Shown one piece after another: positions 1-8,820 of a DNA stretch of 64,000 nucleotides. The stretch comes from Oceanobacillus jeddahensis (GTDB taxonomy: Bacteria; Bacillota; Bacilli; Bacillales; Amphibacillaceae), in the NCBI RefSeq assembly GCF_000750635.1, contig NZ_CCDM010000004.1, forward strand, positions 1 to 64,000. Direction: 5' to 3'. Each line of letters begins with the position of its first letter. Positions within the stretch are counted from its first letter, which is position 1. Under the pieces are notes generated by a model that was given only the letters and a program-made list of their open reading frames with translations, was not told the origin of the DNA and did no database searches. The translations under genes were made by a program, and so were the position numbers.

Positions 1-55
1 GTTTCGTAAAGAATAATGATAATTATAAATGTGGAAGTAAAGAGGGAGATATTTG

Positions 56-173
56 CAGGTGATTTGACACGGAGCCTCTGCGGGCACGATTCATGAGCCA
101 AGAAGCCAATATCTAATGATGTTGGCTCACACATATATGTTATCATGCCCGCCACTCCGTATAAAATCACCTG
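56..173. other. Long imperfect hairpin (four stacked stems)
   Basis: Four nested complementary arms are visible: 56-65 with 164-173, 69-74 with 155-160, 80-86 with 146-152, and 94-101 with 122-129. Together they form an almost continuous 118-nt hairpin. No reading frame explains it. It could be a structured RNA, the end of a mobile element whose body lies left of the window, or a remnant of either. I do not recognise the family. Confidence 0.45.
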
Positions 174-262
174 GACTACCCAATTAAATGATGGAAGGTA
201 CCATTTCGTTTTACAAAAAAAGATGCCGAGATGTAGATAATCATTCAAGGAAACCACATGGT

Positions 263-400
263 AGAATGTAGAGCGCGGAAGCAAAAAAGATGAATCCGAT
301 GAGGGTGATTCACGACTCAGCAATGTGGCAGCTTCTACGGAAGTGAATCCACGAGAGGAGTGAGCGGACAGCCCCTCGTACCGGAATAATTTAATGTGAT
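263..400 (+). other. Candidate structured non-coding region
   Basis: This stretch is richer in G and C than its surroundings and has no convincing reading frame. Stem arms are visible, such as GATTCAC (307-313) with GTGAATC (343-349), followed by a CGAG..CTCG hairpin near 352-379. Together with the hairpin at 56-173 it could be part of a larger structured RNA. The short ORF at 418-636 has no ribosome binding site or family resemblance. I cannot name an RNA family. Confidence 0.3.
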
Positions 401-667
401 AATCCACGTATGTCAGAATGCTAATCGATGAGAAAACATTTTTTGCTTTCGTGCTGTGCACTTTACTGAACACCTTTGTGTGCAAAAGAAATAGCAATTA
501 TTTTCTTGATAAGCAAGGTGTCAATAAAGTGTATGGAAGAAAATGGATAGTCATTTTCTTTATTAAAGATGGAAAAAAACCAGTTTTCTACCCAATTTTG
601 AGCGGGGACTTGACAGTTTTGTTCATATCAGGCTGAGCTCAAGCCCACGGAAAGCGTAGTGTTTTTC

Positions 668-785
668 TGGGGTTGCGATTACTCACCCCACCATAACCCG
701 TCGCAGCGGTCGTACTAACCTGACAACATTGGTAATCGCAGTCCCATCCCCAGTCCCAGGACGTCGCGAACTTAGTCTGCCGTTC
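668..785. repeat. Dispersed repeat A, copy 1
   Basis: It carries the core TGCGATTACTC flanked by GGGGT and ACCCC, which can pair. It ends in AGGACGTCGCGAACTTAGTC, a module that recurs in modified form near 3720, 16130, 16280 and (reverse) 34440. The middle part (about 700-738, including CCTGACAACATTG) reappears in reverse near 14797-14830. It is non-coding and REP-like. Confidence 0.65.
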
Positions 786-814
786 TCCTCCCACTGAGTT
801 AGCCTAAGTGATTC

Positions 815-922
815 AGGGAGTTAGCTCACCTGATCTCCCGCCTAAATAAGTTTATTTTCATGCTTTATTTTGAGGCGGGAGTTTTACGGACGATTTTCCG
901 TGATAAAAGCTTCTAAACGCTA
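815..922. repeat. Dispersed repeat D, copy 1
   Basis: It contains GGGAGTTAGCTC, CCTAAATAAGTTTATT and GGGAGTTTTACGGACG. These segments recur near 17415, 22600 (reverse) and 23090. Inverted CTCCCGCCT and AGGCGGGAG arms, and ACGGA/TCCGT, give it hairpin potential. No gene is visible between about 400 and 1028. Confidence 0.6.
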
Positions 923-1028
923 CCAAAAATACGCTTTAGGATGACGAAACTTTTCTTCCATCTTTTTCTTCATATTACCTCCTAAAAAACCATTACATTT
1001 TGTACCCTATTAACTCATCTCTGTAAAA

Positions 1029-1229
1029 CTACCTTAAGCACCCGGTTTTATTTCTCCAAAACCAATAAAAAATCCCAATAACGATTATCGCTACCGGGAT
1101 TGAATAGTAAATTATGTACACAGGCCACATTTGCCGTATCATGTAATAAAAAGTTTTAAACCACCACTTCGCAAAGTGGGTGTTCGCAGAAACCTTCCTG
1201 TCTTCCATTCCTTTATGACGGCTCGACAT
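1029..1229 (-). CDS. Possible small membrane protein, 66 aa
   Basis: One clear hydrophobic segment (about residues 33-57, rich in Ile, Tyr and Val) sits between a basic N-terminal part and a short basic tail. The first ATG has no well-placed ribosome binding site, since GGGAG lies about 18 nt upstream. The second Met (residue 8) follows AAAGGA without a spacer. No family is recognised. It may be a genuine small protein, a decayed gene, or chance. Confidence 0.3.
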   Translation of the reverse strand: MSSRHKGMEDRKVSANTHFAKWWFKTFYYMIRQMWPVYIIYYSIPVAIIVIGIFYWFWRNKTGCLR

Positions 1230-1455
1230 TTCAATTTCGATGTAAAACTCCCTATTCCAATATTAGAGGTTAAAACTTTAATTGATACGAACAATGTAGC
1301 TTGTAGTTTATATCATACCCTTTTTTTCTAAAATACGCAATGATAAGGATATCCTAATTTTTTCTTGTTAAGCAGTTAAGAAGTTCTATCTATCACTTTC
1401 GATGAAATAGAATCATCACAATATTTTCTTATTTGGAAGCTTCAGCCGCTTCCCA

Positions 1456-2073
1456 TTATGATAAAAACAGCTTAGTAGGTCCCCTGCCTGATTGGGTTTT
1501 AGAACGTGTTTTGGGATAACCCCGGCGTGCACTTTCCTTTGAAGCGAGCCATCTTTCTAAAAAGTGTTCTGCTTCTTCATCCTGCTGTGCTTCCAACGCC
1601 CTCATTAAAATAAATGCAGAAGCCTTTGCATCTTCTAATGCATGGTGGTGAATTAATGGAATATCATGATAATTAGCTACGGTATGCAGACGATGATTTT
1701 CTAAATGCGGCCATACCCGCTGTGAAATCTTCACCGTGCATAACGAAGCAAAATCCGGATGTCCTAAATCATATTTTAATAAAGACTGACGCAGCACGCT
1801 CATATCAAAGCTGGCATTATGTGCCACAATTACATGTCCTTTTAGCTTTTCGTTTAAAGTTGGCCATAAATCTTCAAAAGTTGGTGCATCTTGTACATCC
1901 TCTTCTCTGATACCATGAATACGAATATTCATACTGCGAAAATCACTCATCGGATTTATCAGCGAGTAATATTCATCATAAATCTGTTTCTCATCAAATC
2001 GAACAACACCTATAGAACAAGCGCTATTTCTTTTTTCATTAGCTGTTTCAAAATCGATTGCTGCGAACTTCAT
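1456..2073 (-). CDS. DEDDh 3'-5' exonuclease (DnaQ/PolC epsilon-like)
   Basis: This is a stand-alone exonuclease domain of 205 aa. The catalytic set is visible: Asp7 and Glu9 in the DFE motif, Asp90 in HNASFD, and His144 and Asp148 in the HxALxDA motif. This is the DEDDh class related to the proofreading epsilon subunit. The basic, Arg/Lys-rich tail (about residues 180-200) could contact nucleic acid. The gene follows the MBL-fold gene by only a few bases, so the two are probably co-transcribed. The biological substrate cannot be told from sequence; DNA repair or RNA trimming are both possible. Confidence 0.85.
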   Translation of the reverse strand: MKFAAIDFETANEKRNSACSIGVVRFDEKQIYDEYYSLINPMSDFRSMNIRIHGIREEDVQDAPTFEDLWPTLNEKLKGHVIVAHNASFDMSVLRQSLLKYDLGHPDFASLCTVKISQRVWPHLENHRLHTVANYHDIPLIHHHALEDAKASAFILMRALEAQQDEEAEHFLERWLASKESARRGYPKTRSKTQSGRGPTKLFLS

Positions 2074-2079
2074 CCGTTA

Positions 2080-3036
2080 TCAGCTCCTAATAGCATATAA
2101 ATCTTTTGCAGGAAGCCCGTAATAGTTCTTCCCTTTTTTAGTCTGAACGTTAATTTTCGAATGTTCTTCTAAATAAATTAATCGCGTTAAGGTTGCCATG
2201 AATTGACTGGCAAAGGCCATACTTTTCATTGGGCCATATGCTTTGGTTGTTAATTTAAAAGCGGTCATTTCTTCTTCTTTCATTAGTTCTAATATTTGCT
2301 CCAACCGTTTTTCATGACGATGTGAAATATCTGTTATTCGTTCATCCAAGTTTTCAATCATATCGCCATGACCAGGCAAAGCCATCCGAACTCGATAGTC
2401 TTTTAATAGATCCAACGCTTTCAAATAATCCTCCAGCGGATTATGTTCTTCTCCCATCCATAGCCCAATTACCGGAGAAAGGTGATTTAACACATGATCT
2501 CCAATAACCATGATCTCTGTTTCCGGCTGGTAGAAACAATAATGATCTGGTGCATGACCTGGCGTCCATATCGTCTGATACAAACGGTTACCAAGTTTTA
2601 TTTCATCATTATCATCAAAAAAGCCATCCGGCTCAAATTTATAAATATGGGATTCATCCCTTATTTTTAAAGGAATAGGTGGTGCTCCATGTTTTTTTAT
2701 TAAGCTTTTAAGCCGATTTTTACGTGCTTTTGCGTCCTTACCTTTACTCATCTGCTCATAGCCCCGCCTGGATACATATACAGGAATTTCATATATTTCT
2801 TGAAACCACCGTGCCAATCCTATATGATCCTCATGCGTATGTGTCAGCACAAGCTTTTCTATTTTATAGTTACTTAATACACGCTCCCACAAAGCTTTCG
2901 TCTCCGGGGCGTGAATACCTGTATCAATCACAGTATAGCCGTTATCACCTTTTATTAGATAACTGTTCATCTCACCCATCGCCCCTTTAAAGCGGACAAC
3001 AAGACGATAAATGTCATCAGTTACATGCTCTAACAT
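2080..3036 (-). CDS. MBL-fold metallo-hydrolase
   Basis: This is a 318-aa metallo-beta-lactamase-fold protein. The metal-binding motif HTHEDH is at residues 66-71. Further conserved stretches (TPGHAPDHYC, GDH, PGHGD) are visible, as in glyoxalase II-like and related hydrolases. A C-terminal helical/winged region follows. I place the start at ATG 3036, behind AGAGG with good spacing. The frame stays open upstream to 3099, but that part reads through an inserted repeat (3060-3153) and is unlikely to be coding. The gene ends 6 bp before the exonuclease gene. The substrate is unknown. Confidence 0.82.
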   Translation of the reverse strand: MLEHVTDDIYRLVVRFKGAMGEMNSYLIKGDNGYTVIDTGIHAPETKALWERVLSNYKIEKLVLTHTHEDHIGLARWFQEIYEIPVYVSRRGYEQMSKGKDAKARKNRLKSLIKKHGAPPIPLKIRDESHIYKFEPDGFFDDNDEIKLGNRLYQTIWTPGHAPDHYCFYQPETEIMVIGDHVLNHLSPVIGLWMGEEHNPLEDYLKALDLLKDYRVRMALPGHGDMIENLDERITDISHRHEKRLEQILELMKEEEMTAFKLTTKAYGPMKSMAFASQFMATLTRLIYLEEHSKINVQTKKGKNYYGLPAKDLYAIRS

Positions 3037-3059
3037 CTCATACCTCTCTTTTCGCAACC

Positions 3060-3153
3060 TTTTATAGAGGATGTTCAAAAAGTCCAATAAAAATAACACG
3101 TCGCCTTGAACTTCTTGGTCCTATTTATCGGACTTTTTGAACACGCACTTATA
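3060..3153. repeat. Miniature inverted-repeat element C, short copy
   Basis: It is about 90 bp with inverted ends, GTTCAAAAAGTCC on the left and GGACTTTTTGAAC on the right. Both halves match the two ends of the longer element at 16023-16347 in reverse orientation, so this looks like an internally deleted derivative. It lies directly in front of the MBL gene and artificially lengthens that reading frame. Confidence 0.75.
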
Positions 3154-3264
3154 TTGTTATTCTACCGTTATTTATTGCTTTTGCAAACTGAAAGATACTG
3201 ACAATTGGTAACCATTTGATATCCGGCCTTTCAATCATTCCCATTTATTGTTAATCTAAGTAAA

Positions 3265-3489
3265 GTGGAAGGAGCGGATAACATTGCAAAAAGATACATT
3301 GAATATTTATTTGCAATTATCGTTTGTACGACGATTGTCACCATTGGCAGTATTATGGCTATACAAATTAATAATAATCATAAAGCGAACGAGCAGATTA
3401 TTGATAAGTGTATGGAAAACTTTAATGAGGAAGGAAGTGTCACACTGGAAAAGGACGGGCTTTGGTCTCCAGTTGTTTGTAAAAAATAA
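3265..3489 (+). CDS. Small membrane protein, conserved Bacillus type, up to 74 aa
   Basis: A hydrophobic segment (about residues 14-36) is followed by a soluble tail with the pattern ENFNEEG...TLEKDGLWSPVVC. I believe I know this pattern from small uncharacterised Bacillaceae proteins. The start is unusual. GTG 3265 itself overlaps the GGAAGGA motif, so the ribosome may really start at ATT 3283, which lies at proper spacing behind that motif. A perfect hairpin terminator follows at 3497-3546. No function is known to me. Confidence 0.65.
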   Translation: MEGADNIAKRYIEYLFAIIVCTTIVTIGSIMAIQINNNHKANEQIIDKCMENFNEEGSVTLEKDGLWSPVVCKK

Positions 3490-3496
3490 TGGTTAC

Positions 3497-3546
3497 ACGA
3501 CATAAAAAGAAAGAGACGAAATCCGATCTCTTTCTTTTTATGTCGT
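3497..3546. terminator. Perfect 20-bp stem hairpin, terminator
   Basis: Arms 3497-3516 and 3527-3546 are exactly complementary, with a 10-nt loop and T-rich/A-rich flanks on both sides. It ends the small membrane protein gene and may also work on the opposite strand. Confidence 0.8.
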
Positions 3547-3549
3547 ATA

Positions 3550-3745
3550 ACTGGATGGGACTGGGGTTGCGATTACTCGCCCAATCGAAGAGCTTTTGTT
3601 AGACCCCTGCTTCAACAATTGTGAAAACATGAAAATTCTAAGTAGGAGACAGGACAGCCATCAACTTCCCAATTCGTTCCGTGCTATAGGATGCAGTCAC
3701 AAAGGCGCCTGAGACACGATGTCGCGAACTTAGTCTTTGTTCCTT
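3550..3745. repeat. Dispersed repeat A, copy 2
   Basis: It begins with GGGGTTGCGATTACTCGCCC and continues with AATCGAAGAGCTTTTG, which is shared with the copy near 34470. Its right end (3685-3743) is a diverged form of the two structured modules at 16095-16155 and 16243-16303. Here the stems are ACAAAG/CTTTGT (3699-3704 with 3735-3740) and GACA/TGTC (3713-3716 with 3720-3723). It fills the gap between the terminator and proA. Confidence 0.65.
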
Positions 3746-3781
3746 TAACCCCCTATGTGAAAGGAAGTTTCACTTTATCTC

Positions 3782-5029
3782 TTATTCCCGAATCTGCCCT
3801 TCACCAGAAACAATAAACTTATTCGATGTTAATGCTTTTAGCCCCATCGGCCCTCTAGCATGCAGCTTTTGCGTACTAATACCGATTTCAGCTCCAAACC
3901 CGAATTCAAAACCATCTGTAAAACGAGTAGATGCATTATGATATACCGTTGTTGCGTCAACTTTTTGCTTGAAAATATCGGCATGATCGGCTGTTTCTGT
4001 AATAATTGCTTCCGAATGCTTTGTGCCATACGTATTAATATGGTCGATTGCTTCATATACATCTTCTACGATCTTCACACTAATATCTAAACCAAGATAC
4101 TCCGTTTCCCAGTCGGCTTCTGTTGCCTCCTGTACAAAAGGTACTTTCTCGACAACACGCCTATCACCATGAATGGTGACACCTTTTTCAATCAAAGAAG
4201 CATTTAAATCATTTCCGTATTGGTCAAACCAATCAGCTTGAATAAGCAAAGATTCAATCGCATTACAAACGGATGGGCGCTGTAATTTAGCATTTAATGT
4301 AATATCTATCGCCATCTCCGGTTTCGCTGTTTCATCAATATAGACATGACAATTACCTGCTCCCGTTTCAATCACTGGCACACGGGACTCTCTGACAACT
4401 GTATCAATTAAATTCTTTCCTCCGCGCGGGATAAGTACGTCTAAATAAGCATTTAAGCGGAATAATTCATTTGCGGTTTCCCGGCTTGTATCTTCAATTA
4501 ATTGAATCGAATCAGGAATAACAGCACTGTCAGCCAATGCTTCATGAATGACCTTGACAATCGCTAAATTAGAATGAATAGCTGATGAGCTGCCACGTAA
4601 GATAATGGCATTCCCTGTTTTAACAGCAAGTGTTGCTGCATCAACGGTGACATTGGGTCTTGCTTCGTAAATCATGCCGAGAACACCAATTGGAACACGT
4701 GTATTGACAATTTTTAGACCATTATCTTTCTCTATCGTTTCGAGTACTTCCCCAATCGGATCCGTCAAATCCACTATTTGTAAAATGGCATCGGCAATGT
4801 CAGCAATACGCTGCTTATTCAACTCTACACGATCAAGTAACGAAGCAGATAGGCCTTTTTCTTTCCCAGCTTGAATGTCCAGTTGATTAGCTGCCAGAAT
4901 TGCTTCCTCATTTTTCTTTAATCCATTGGCGATTTTTACTAATGCCTCATTCTTTTCCTTTGTAGTGCATGTTCCGATTTGATAACTAGCTTTTTTTGCA
5001 AGCTTCCCTTTTTCGATTACTTCATTCAT
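3782..5029 (-). CDS. proA: Gamma-glutamyl phosphate reductase
   Basis: It catalyses the NADPH-dependent reduction of gamma-glutamyl phosphate to glutamate semialdehyde, the second step of proline synthesis, in the cytosol. The 415-aa length is normal for the family. The aldehyde-dehydrogenase-type active-site cysteine is Cys255 in [17 protein letters not shown] and the C-terminal [18 protein letters not shown] are also diagnostic. The ATG overlaps the proB stop by 4 bp, so translation is probably coupled. Expression depends on the T-box upstream of proB. Proline is also a compatible solute in salt-tolerant bacilli, but this copy is T-box controlled, which points to a biosynthetic role. Confidence 0.97.
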   Translation of the reverse strand: MNEVIEKGKLAKKASYQIGTCTTKEKNEALVKIANGLKKNEEAILAANQLDIQAGKEKGLSASLLDRVELNKQRIADIADAILQIVDLTDPIGEVLETIEKDNGLKIVNTRVPIGVLGMIYEARPNVTVDAATLAVKTGNAIILRGSSSAIHSNLAIVKVIHEALADSAVIPDSIQLIEDTSRETANELFRLNAYLDVLIPRGGKNLIDTVVRESRVPVIETGAGNCHVYIDETAKPEMAIDITLNAKLQRPSVCNAIESLLIQADWFDQYGNDLNASLIEKGVTIHGDRRVVEKVPFVQEATEADWETEYLGLDISVKIVEDVYEAIDHINTYGTKHSEAIITETADHADIFKQKVDATTVYHNASTRFTDGFEFGFGAEIGISTQKLHARGPMGLKALTSNKFIVSGEGQIRE

Positions 5030-6144
5030 GATAATTCTCCTTTCATTGTCTCAAACGATACCCATTTGTCACGGTGGATAACTTCAATCGTCGGTAAAGT
5101 CTGAATATAGGTTGATTCACGTAATTTCATTACAGCCTTTAATTCTTCTGATGAGCATTTTACCTGCCCTCTTCCTAATAAAGCTGTCTCTCCATAAACC
5201 TCTACAACATCTCCACCGGCAAAATAACCTTCTACTGCTGTAATTCCGGGAGAAAGTAAGCTGCTGCCATGATACATTAATGCTTTTTCTGCCCCTTCAT
5301 CAATGAATACACGACCATCTAAATGCGAATGCAGTGAAATCCATTGTTTATTTGCTGGTAAATGTGCTTTCCTTTCGCTGTCAATATAGGTGCCGTCTCC
5401 TTCACCTTTTAAAATAGCTGTCAGCTTTTCTTTCCCGTATCCTTGTCCAATAAATACCGGGATACCTACGGAAGAAGCCATTTTAGCAGCCATCAGCTTC
5501 GATTTCATACCACCTGTCCCTACTTTAGACCCTGTTGCATCCGTCTGTTCAATTAATTCTTCACTGAGTTTTATTAAATGATCATATCGTATGGCATCTG
5601 GATGTCGTTTTGGATTTTTATCATATATCCCATTAATATCTGTTAAAAGGATTAAATGATCTGCATGGATTAAACCGCTCACTAAAGCAGAAAGCATATC
5701 ATTATCTCCAAACGTCAGCTCATCAATCGCAATCGTATCATTTTCATTAATAATTGGGATAACCCTCCGCTCCAACAATTCCTGCATGGTTGCATAAGCG
5801 TTTCGATACCTTCCCTGATCTGAAAAATCACTTCGCGTCAGAAGAATTTGGGCGGCAGTAATATCGTATTCTTTTAGTTTTTCCATATAGGTCTGAATAA
5901 GCAACCCCTGGCCTACTGCAGCAGCTGCTTGCTTTCCTTTCTGTGTAACAGGTCTTGAGGAATAGCCAAGCTGCTTAAATCCTGCAGCAATTGCACCTGA
6001 GGAAACTAAAATTACTTCCATATTATTTTGATGAAGCAGTGCCAGCGCATGTACATGATCCTCTAGCTGCTGTTTGTCGATTTCCCCATGTGTATTCGTT
6101 AACGAACTGCTTCCTATTTTAACGACAATACGTTTTGCTGCCAT
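5026..6144 (-). CDS. proB: Glutamate 5-kinase
   Basis: It phosphorylates L-glutamate to gamma-glutamyl phosphate, the committed step of proline synthesis. The 372-aa protein has an N-terminal amino-acid kinase domain (KIGSSSLT near residue 9, [21 protein letters not shown]) and a C-terminal PUA domain (about the last 95 residues). The full two-domain form is present. I chose ATG 6144 because AGGTGG lies 7 nt upstream; the in-frame ATG at 6150 is too close to it. The gene overlaps proA by 4 bp. Confidence 0.96.
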   Translation of the reverse strand: MAAKRIVVKIGSSSLTNTHGEIDKQQLEDHVHALALLHQNNMEVILVSSGAIAAGFKQLGYSSRPVTQKGKQAAAAVGQGLLIQTYMEKLKEYDITAAQILLTRSDFSDQGRYRNAYATMQELLERRVIPIINENDTIAIDELTFGDNDMLSALVSGLIHADHLILLTDINGIYDKNPKRHPDAIRYDHLIKLSEELIEQTDATGSKVGTGGMKSKLMAAKMASSVGIPVFIGQGYGKEKLTAILKGEGDGTYIDSERKAHLPANKQWISLHSHLDGRVFIDEGAEKALMYHGSSLLSPGITAVEGYFAGGDVVEVYGETALLGRGQVKCSSEELKAVMKLRESTYIQTLPTIEVIHRDKWVSFETMKGELS

Positions 6145-6189
6145 TGTCATTCCACCTCTCACTTTCTAAAACCATTTCAATCAGCAAAT

Positions 6190-6505
6190 AAAAAACTCTT
6201 TCATCCCCTGTTAAAACGAAGGGACGAAAGAGTTTACTTCCGCGGTACCACCACAACTTAAATACGATCCTTTAAATACGTCCATTTGAACAATCGTATT
6301 TCACTTATCCCGTGATAACGTTGGGGAGACGCTTATGTTTTGCATAAGACTGATAAAGGCAGGTTCAGTAAATCAACAATGAGGAATCTCACAGCTTTGG
6401 ATAGATGCAATGCTTGTTCATAATTGCTTCTATCCTCTAATTCCATCTCTGTCATTGTGATGGCTTACTTACTAGTCCTTCCATAACGTTCGATGTATTG
6501 ATATT
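6190..6505 (-). ncRNA. T-box leader of proBA with terminator
   Basis: Read on the minus strand, the leader contains the hallmark TGGTACCGCGG (6240-6250 region), which pairs with charged/uncharged tRNA acceptor ends. It ends in a strong terminator: arms 6193-6207 and 6221-6235, then a T run. In the stem I region, GTGAGATTCCTC offers CCU at 6384-6382 as specifier, matching proline. Stem I itself I did not fold completely. Uncharged tRNA-Pro would favour readthrough into proBA. Confidence 0.88.
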
Positions 6506-6506
6506 A

Positions 6507-6535
6507 ATTATTATCAGAATTTTTCTCGTTGTCAA
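6507..6535 (-). promoter_or_regulatory. Sigma-A promoter of the proBA transcript
   Basis: On the minus strand, TTGACA (6535-6530) and AATAAT (6512-6507) are separated by 17 bp. It lies directly ahead of the T-box leader, giving a leader of about 350 nt before proB. Confidence 0.7.
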
Positions 6536-6650
6536 TAGAGAAATACTTTTTATTTCACAGAATGCGATAACTTTGATTCTAAAATATCAGAAAAGTATAC
6601 TGGAGACAAGCCTAGCATTCGAACTTCAATGAAAAAAGGAGGATAATTCC

Positions 6651-7415
6651 ATGTGCTTAATTACCTTTGCTTTCCATGCACATCCAAAATATAAATTGAT
6701 TCTACTCAGTAACCGAGATGAGTTTTACCATAGGCCAACACTTCCGGCAGCATTTTGGGAGGATAAGCCTGATATTCTGGCTGGAAGGGACTTGCTGCAG
6801 ATGGGAACTTGGCTGGCAGTTTCCAAGCGAGGGAAATTTGCAGCAGTAACAAACTATCGGGATCCTTCTCTTCCCGAAGCTAAAACATTTTCTCGAGGGG
6901 AGCTTCCAGTAGATTTTTTGTTACAGAATTTTGACGGTGAAATGTTTTTAGAGCAGCTTTCAGAAAATCGTCATAACTACGCTGGATATAACATTCTTTT
7001 CGGTGACAAAGATACACTGTATCACTATAATAATGTGTATAATCAGGGTTCTCAAATAAAAGCAGGGATTCATGGATTAAGTAACGATACACTGAATACG
7101 CCCTGGCCTAAAGTCGAACATTCTAAAAAGGAATTAAGGAATTATATCCAGTCACACCCGGAAATGAAAACAGAAGATTTATTGTATAGCTTAAAAAACC
7201 GGACACAAGCTGATACCGAATTTCTCCCACAGACTGGAATTCGTGCGGATTTAGAAAAAGCATTATCTTCCATCTTTATCGAAACACCTGATTATGGCAC
7301 CCGAGCATCTACTATTTTACTCATCGATCACCATAATAAGCTGACATTTATCGAAAAAACGTATGATAAGGAGGATATTTTTCAGCAATATGAATTTTTG
7401 ATTGAATCGGATTAA
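6651..7415 (+). CDS. NRDE-family protein (TANGO2-like)
   Basis: The protein begins MCLITF, the typical start of this family, and carries SNRDEFYHRP (about residues 20-29), which gives the family its NRDE name. GRDLLQMGTWLAV and VTNYRDP follow, all conserved. The length of 254 aa is usual. A strong AAAGGAGGATAA site precedes the ATG. The family is widespread from bacteria to mammals, where TANGO2 loss causes disease, but its biochemistry is unsettled; lipid, acyl-CoA or heme roles have been proposed. The Cys2 right after the start suggests N-terminal nucleophile chemistry, which is inference. It is separated by about 60 bp from cydA. Confidence 0.85.
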   Translation: MCLITFAFHAHPKYKLILLSNRDEFYHRPTLPAAFWEDKPDILAGRDLLQMGTWLAVSKRGKFAAVTNYRDPSLPEAKTFSRGELPVDFLLQNFDGEMFLEQLSENRHNYAGYNILFGDKDTLYHYNNVYNQGSQIKAGIHGLSNDTLNTPWPKVEHSKKELRNYIQSHPEMKTEDLLYSLKNRTQADTEFLPQTGIRADLEKALSSIFIETPDYGTRASTILLIDHHNKLTFIEKTYDKEDIFQQYEFLIESD

Positions 7416-7476
7416 ATACACGTACACAGGGAATGTTAAAAAATAGAGCGAAAAAATACATAGAGGAGGTTGACCG

Positions 7477-8820
7477 ATGACCTTATTTGAAGATCCGGCA
7501 TTTGCCAGCAGGATGCTGACACTGTTGACATTATCATTTCATATTATTTATGCCACAATCGGTGTTGGTGTTCCTTTAATGATTATGATTGCACAATGGA
7601 TTGGAATCAAAAATAATGATAATCATTATCTATTGATGGCGAGACGCTGGGCGAAAGGATTTGTTGTTACCGTCGCTGTCGGGGTAGTAACAGGTACAAT
7701 TATTGGACTTCAGTTATCCCTGCTGTGGCCGAGCTTTATGGAACTAGCAGGAAATATTATTGCTTTGCCGTTATTTATGGAAGTATTTGCCTTTTTCTTT
7801 GAAGCGATTTTCTTAGGAATCTATTTATATACGTGGGATCGTTTTGATAATCCGAAAAAGCACTTGCTTTTATTGATTCCGGTAGCTGTAGGTGGCGGCA
7901 TGTCAGCTTATTTTATCACTGTGGTGAATTCATTTATGAACAGCCCGGCAGGCTTTGACATTGTAGGCGGAGATTTGGTTAATGCGAATCCTCTGCTTGC
8001 TATGTTTACTGTATCCATGCCGACAAAGGTTGCCCATGTGCTGTCCACAGCATATATGACGATTGCCTTTATGTTCGCTGCGATTGCGGCATTCCGTCTA
8101 CTTCAAAAGAAAAATCAGGAGTATCATAAAAAGTCCTTGCATATGGCCATGAAGATTGGCTTGATCTTCGCAATTGCAACAGCTTTAATTGGTGATTTAT
8201 CTGGTAAATACTTAGCAGAATATCAGCCGGAAAAGCTGGCAGCGGCAGAATGGCATTTTGAAACAAGTACCGAAGCACCTCTGGTGATGTGGGGAGTATT
8301 AGATGAAAATAATGAAACCAATTATGCCCTCCATATTCCATATGCCTTGAGCATTCTGGCACATGGTTTTCCAAGTTCTGAAGTAACCGGCCTGGAGGAA
8401 TTCCCGGAAGAAGAACAGCCTCCGCTCGTCATCCATTATTTCTTTGATACGATGGTCACCATCGGCATGTTTATGATTGCCTTATCCTTACTGTACTGGT
8501 TTGGAATGCGGAGAAAATGGTCCTTTGTTGAAAAAAATTGGTATCGCTGGCTGATTGTCGCTGGTGGACCACTCTCCTTCTTAGCCATTGAAGCTGGCTG
8601 GTGGATGGCTGAAGTCGGCCGGCAGCCATGGATTTTAAGAGGGCTGATGACGATAGAAGAAGCCGCTACAACAAGTGACTATGTCGGCTGGATGTTTGTG
8701 TTGTTTGCAGTTCTGTATCTTATTCTGGGCATTGGTACCGTTGTTGTATTAAGGTATATGTTCCGTAAAAACACTGTAGAAAAGGATTTAGAGCGCATGC
8801 AAGGTGGTGACGAATCATGA
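7477..8820 (+). CDS. cydA: Cytochrome bd-type quinol oxidase subunit I
   Basis: It is an integral membrane subunit of the terminal oxidase that reduces O2 with quinol electrons. His22 in LSFHIIYATIG is the expected N-terminal heme ligand. GRQPWI near residue 388 is the conserved C-terminal motif. At 447 aa it is shorter than the E. coli protein and fits the short-Q-loop class of Bacillus and Geobacillus. AGAGGAGG precedes the ATG. The stop overlaps the cydB start (ATGA). Together with cydB, the tiny gene behind it and the convergent cydDC it forms a complete locus. Confidence 0.96.
   Translation: MTLFEDPAFASRMLTLLTLSFHIIYATIGVGVPLMIMIAQWIGIKNNDNHYLLMARRWAKGFVVTVAVGVVTGTIIGLQLSLLWPSFMELAGNIIALPLFMEVFAFFFEAIFLGIYLYTWDRFDNPKKHLLLLIPVAVGGGMSAYFITVVNSFMNSPAGFDIVGGDLVNANPLLAMFTVSMPTKVAHVLSTAYMTIAFMFAAIAAFRLLQKKNQEYHKKSLHMAMKIGLIFAIATALIGDLSGKYLAEYQPEKLAAAEWHFETSTEAPLVMWGVLDENNETNYALHIPYALSILAHGFPSSEVTGLEEFPEEEQPPLVIHYFFDTMVTIGMFMIALSLLYWFGMRRKWSFVEKNWYRWLIVAGGPLSFLAIEAGWWMAEVGRQPWILRGLMTIEEAATTSDYVGWMFVLFAVLYLILGIGTVVVLRYMFRKNTVEKDLERMQGGDES

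Noticed and set aside
418..636. 72-codon ORF in the first kilobase
   Set aside because: No ribosome binding site, no family resemblance, and it runs toward repeat DNA.
2080..3099. N-terminal extension of the MBL hydrolase (21 extra residues)
   Set aside because: The extension reads through the inverted-repeat element; ATG 3036 has a proper ribosome binding site.
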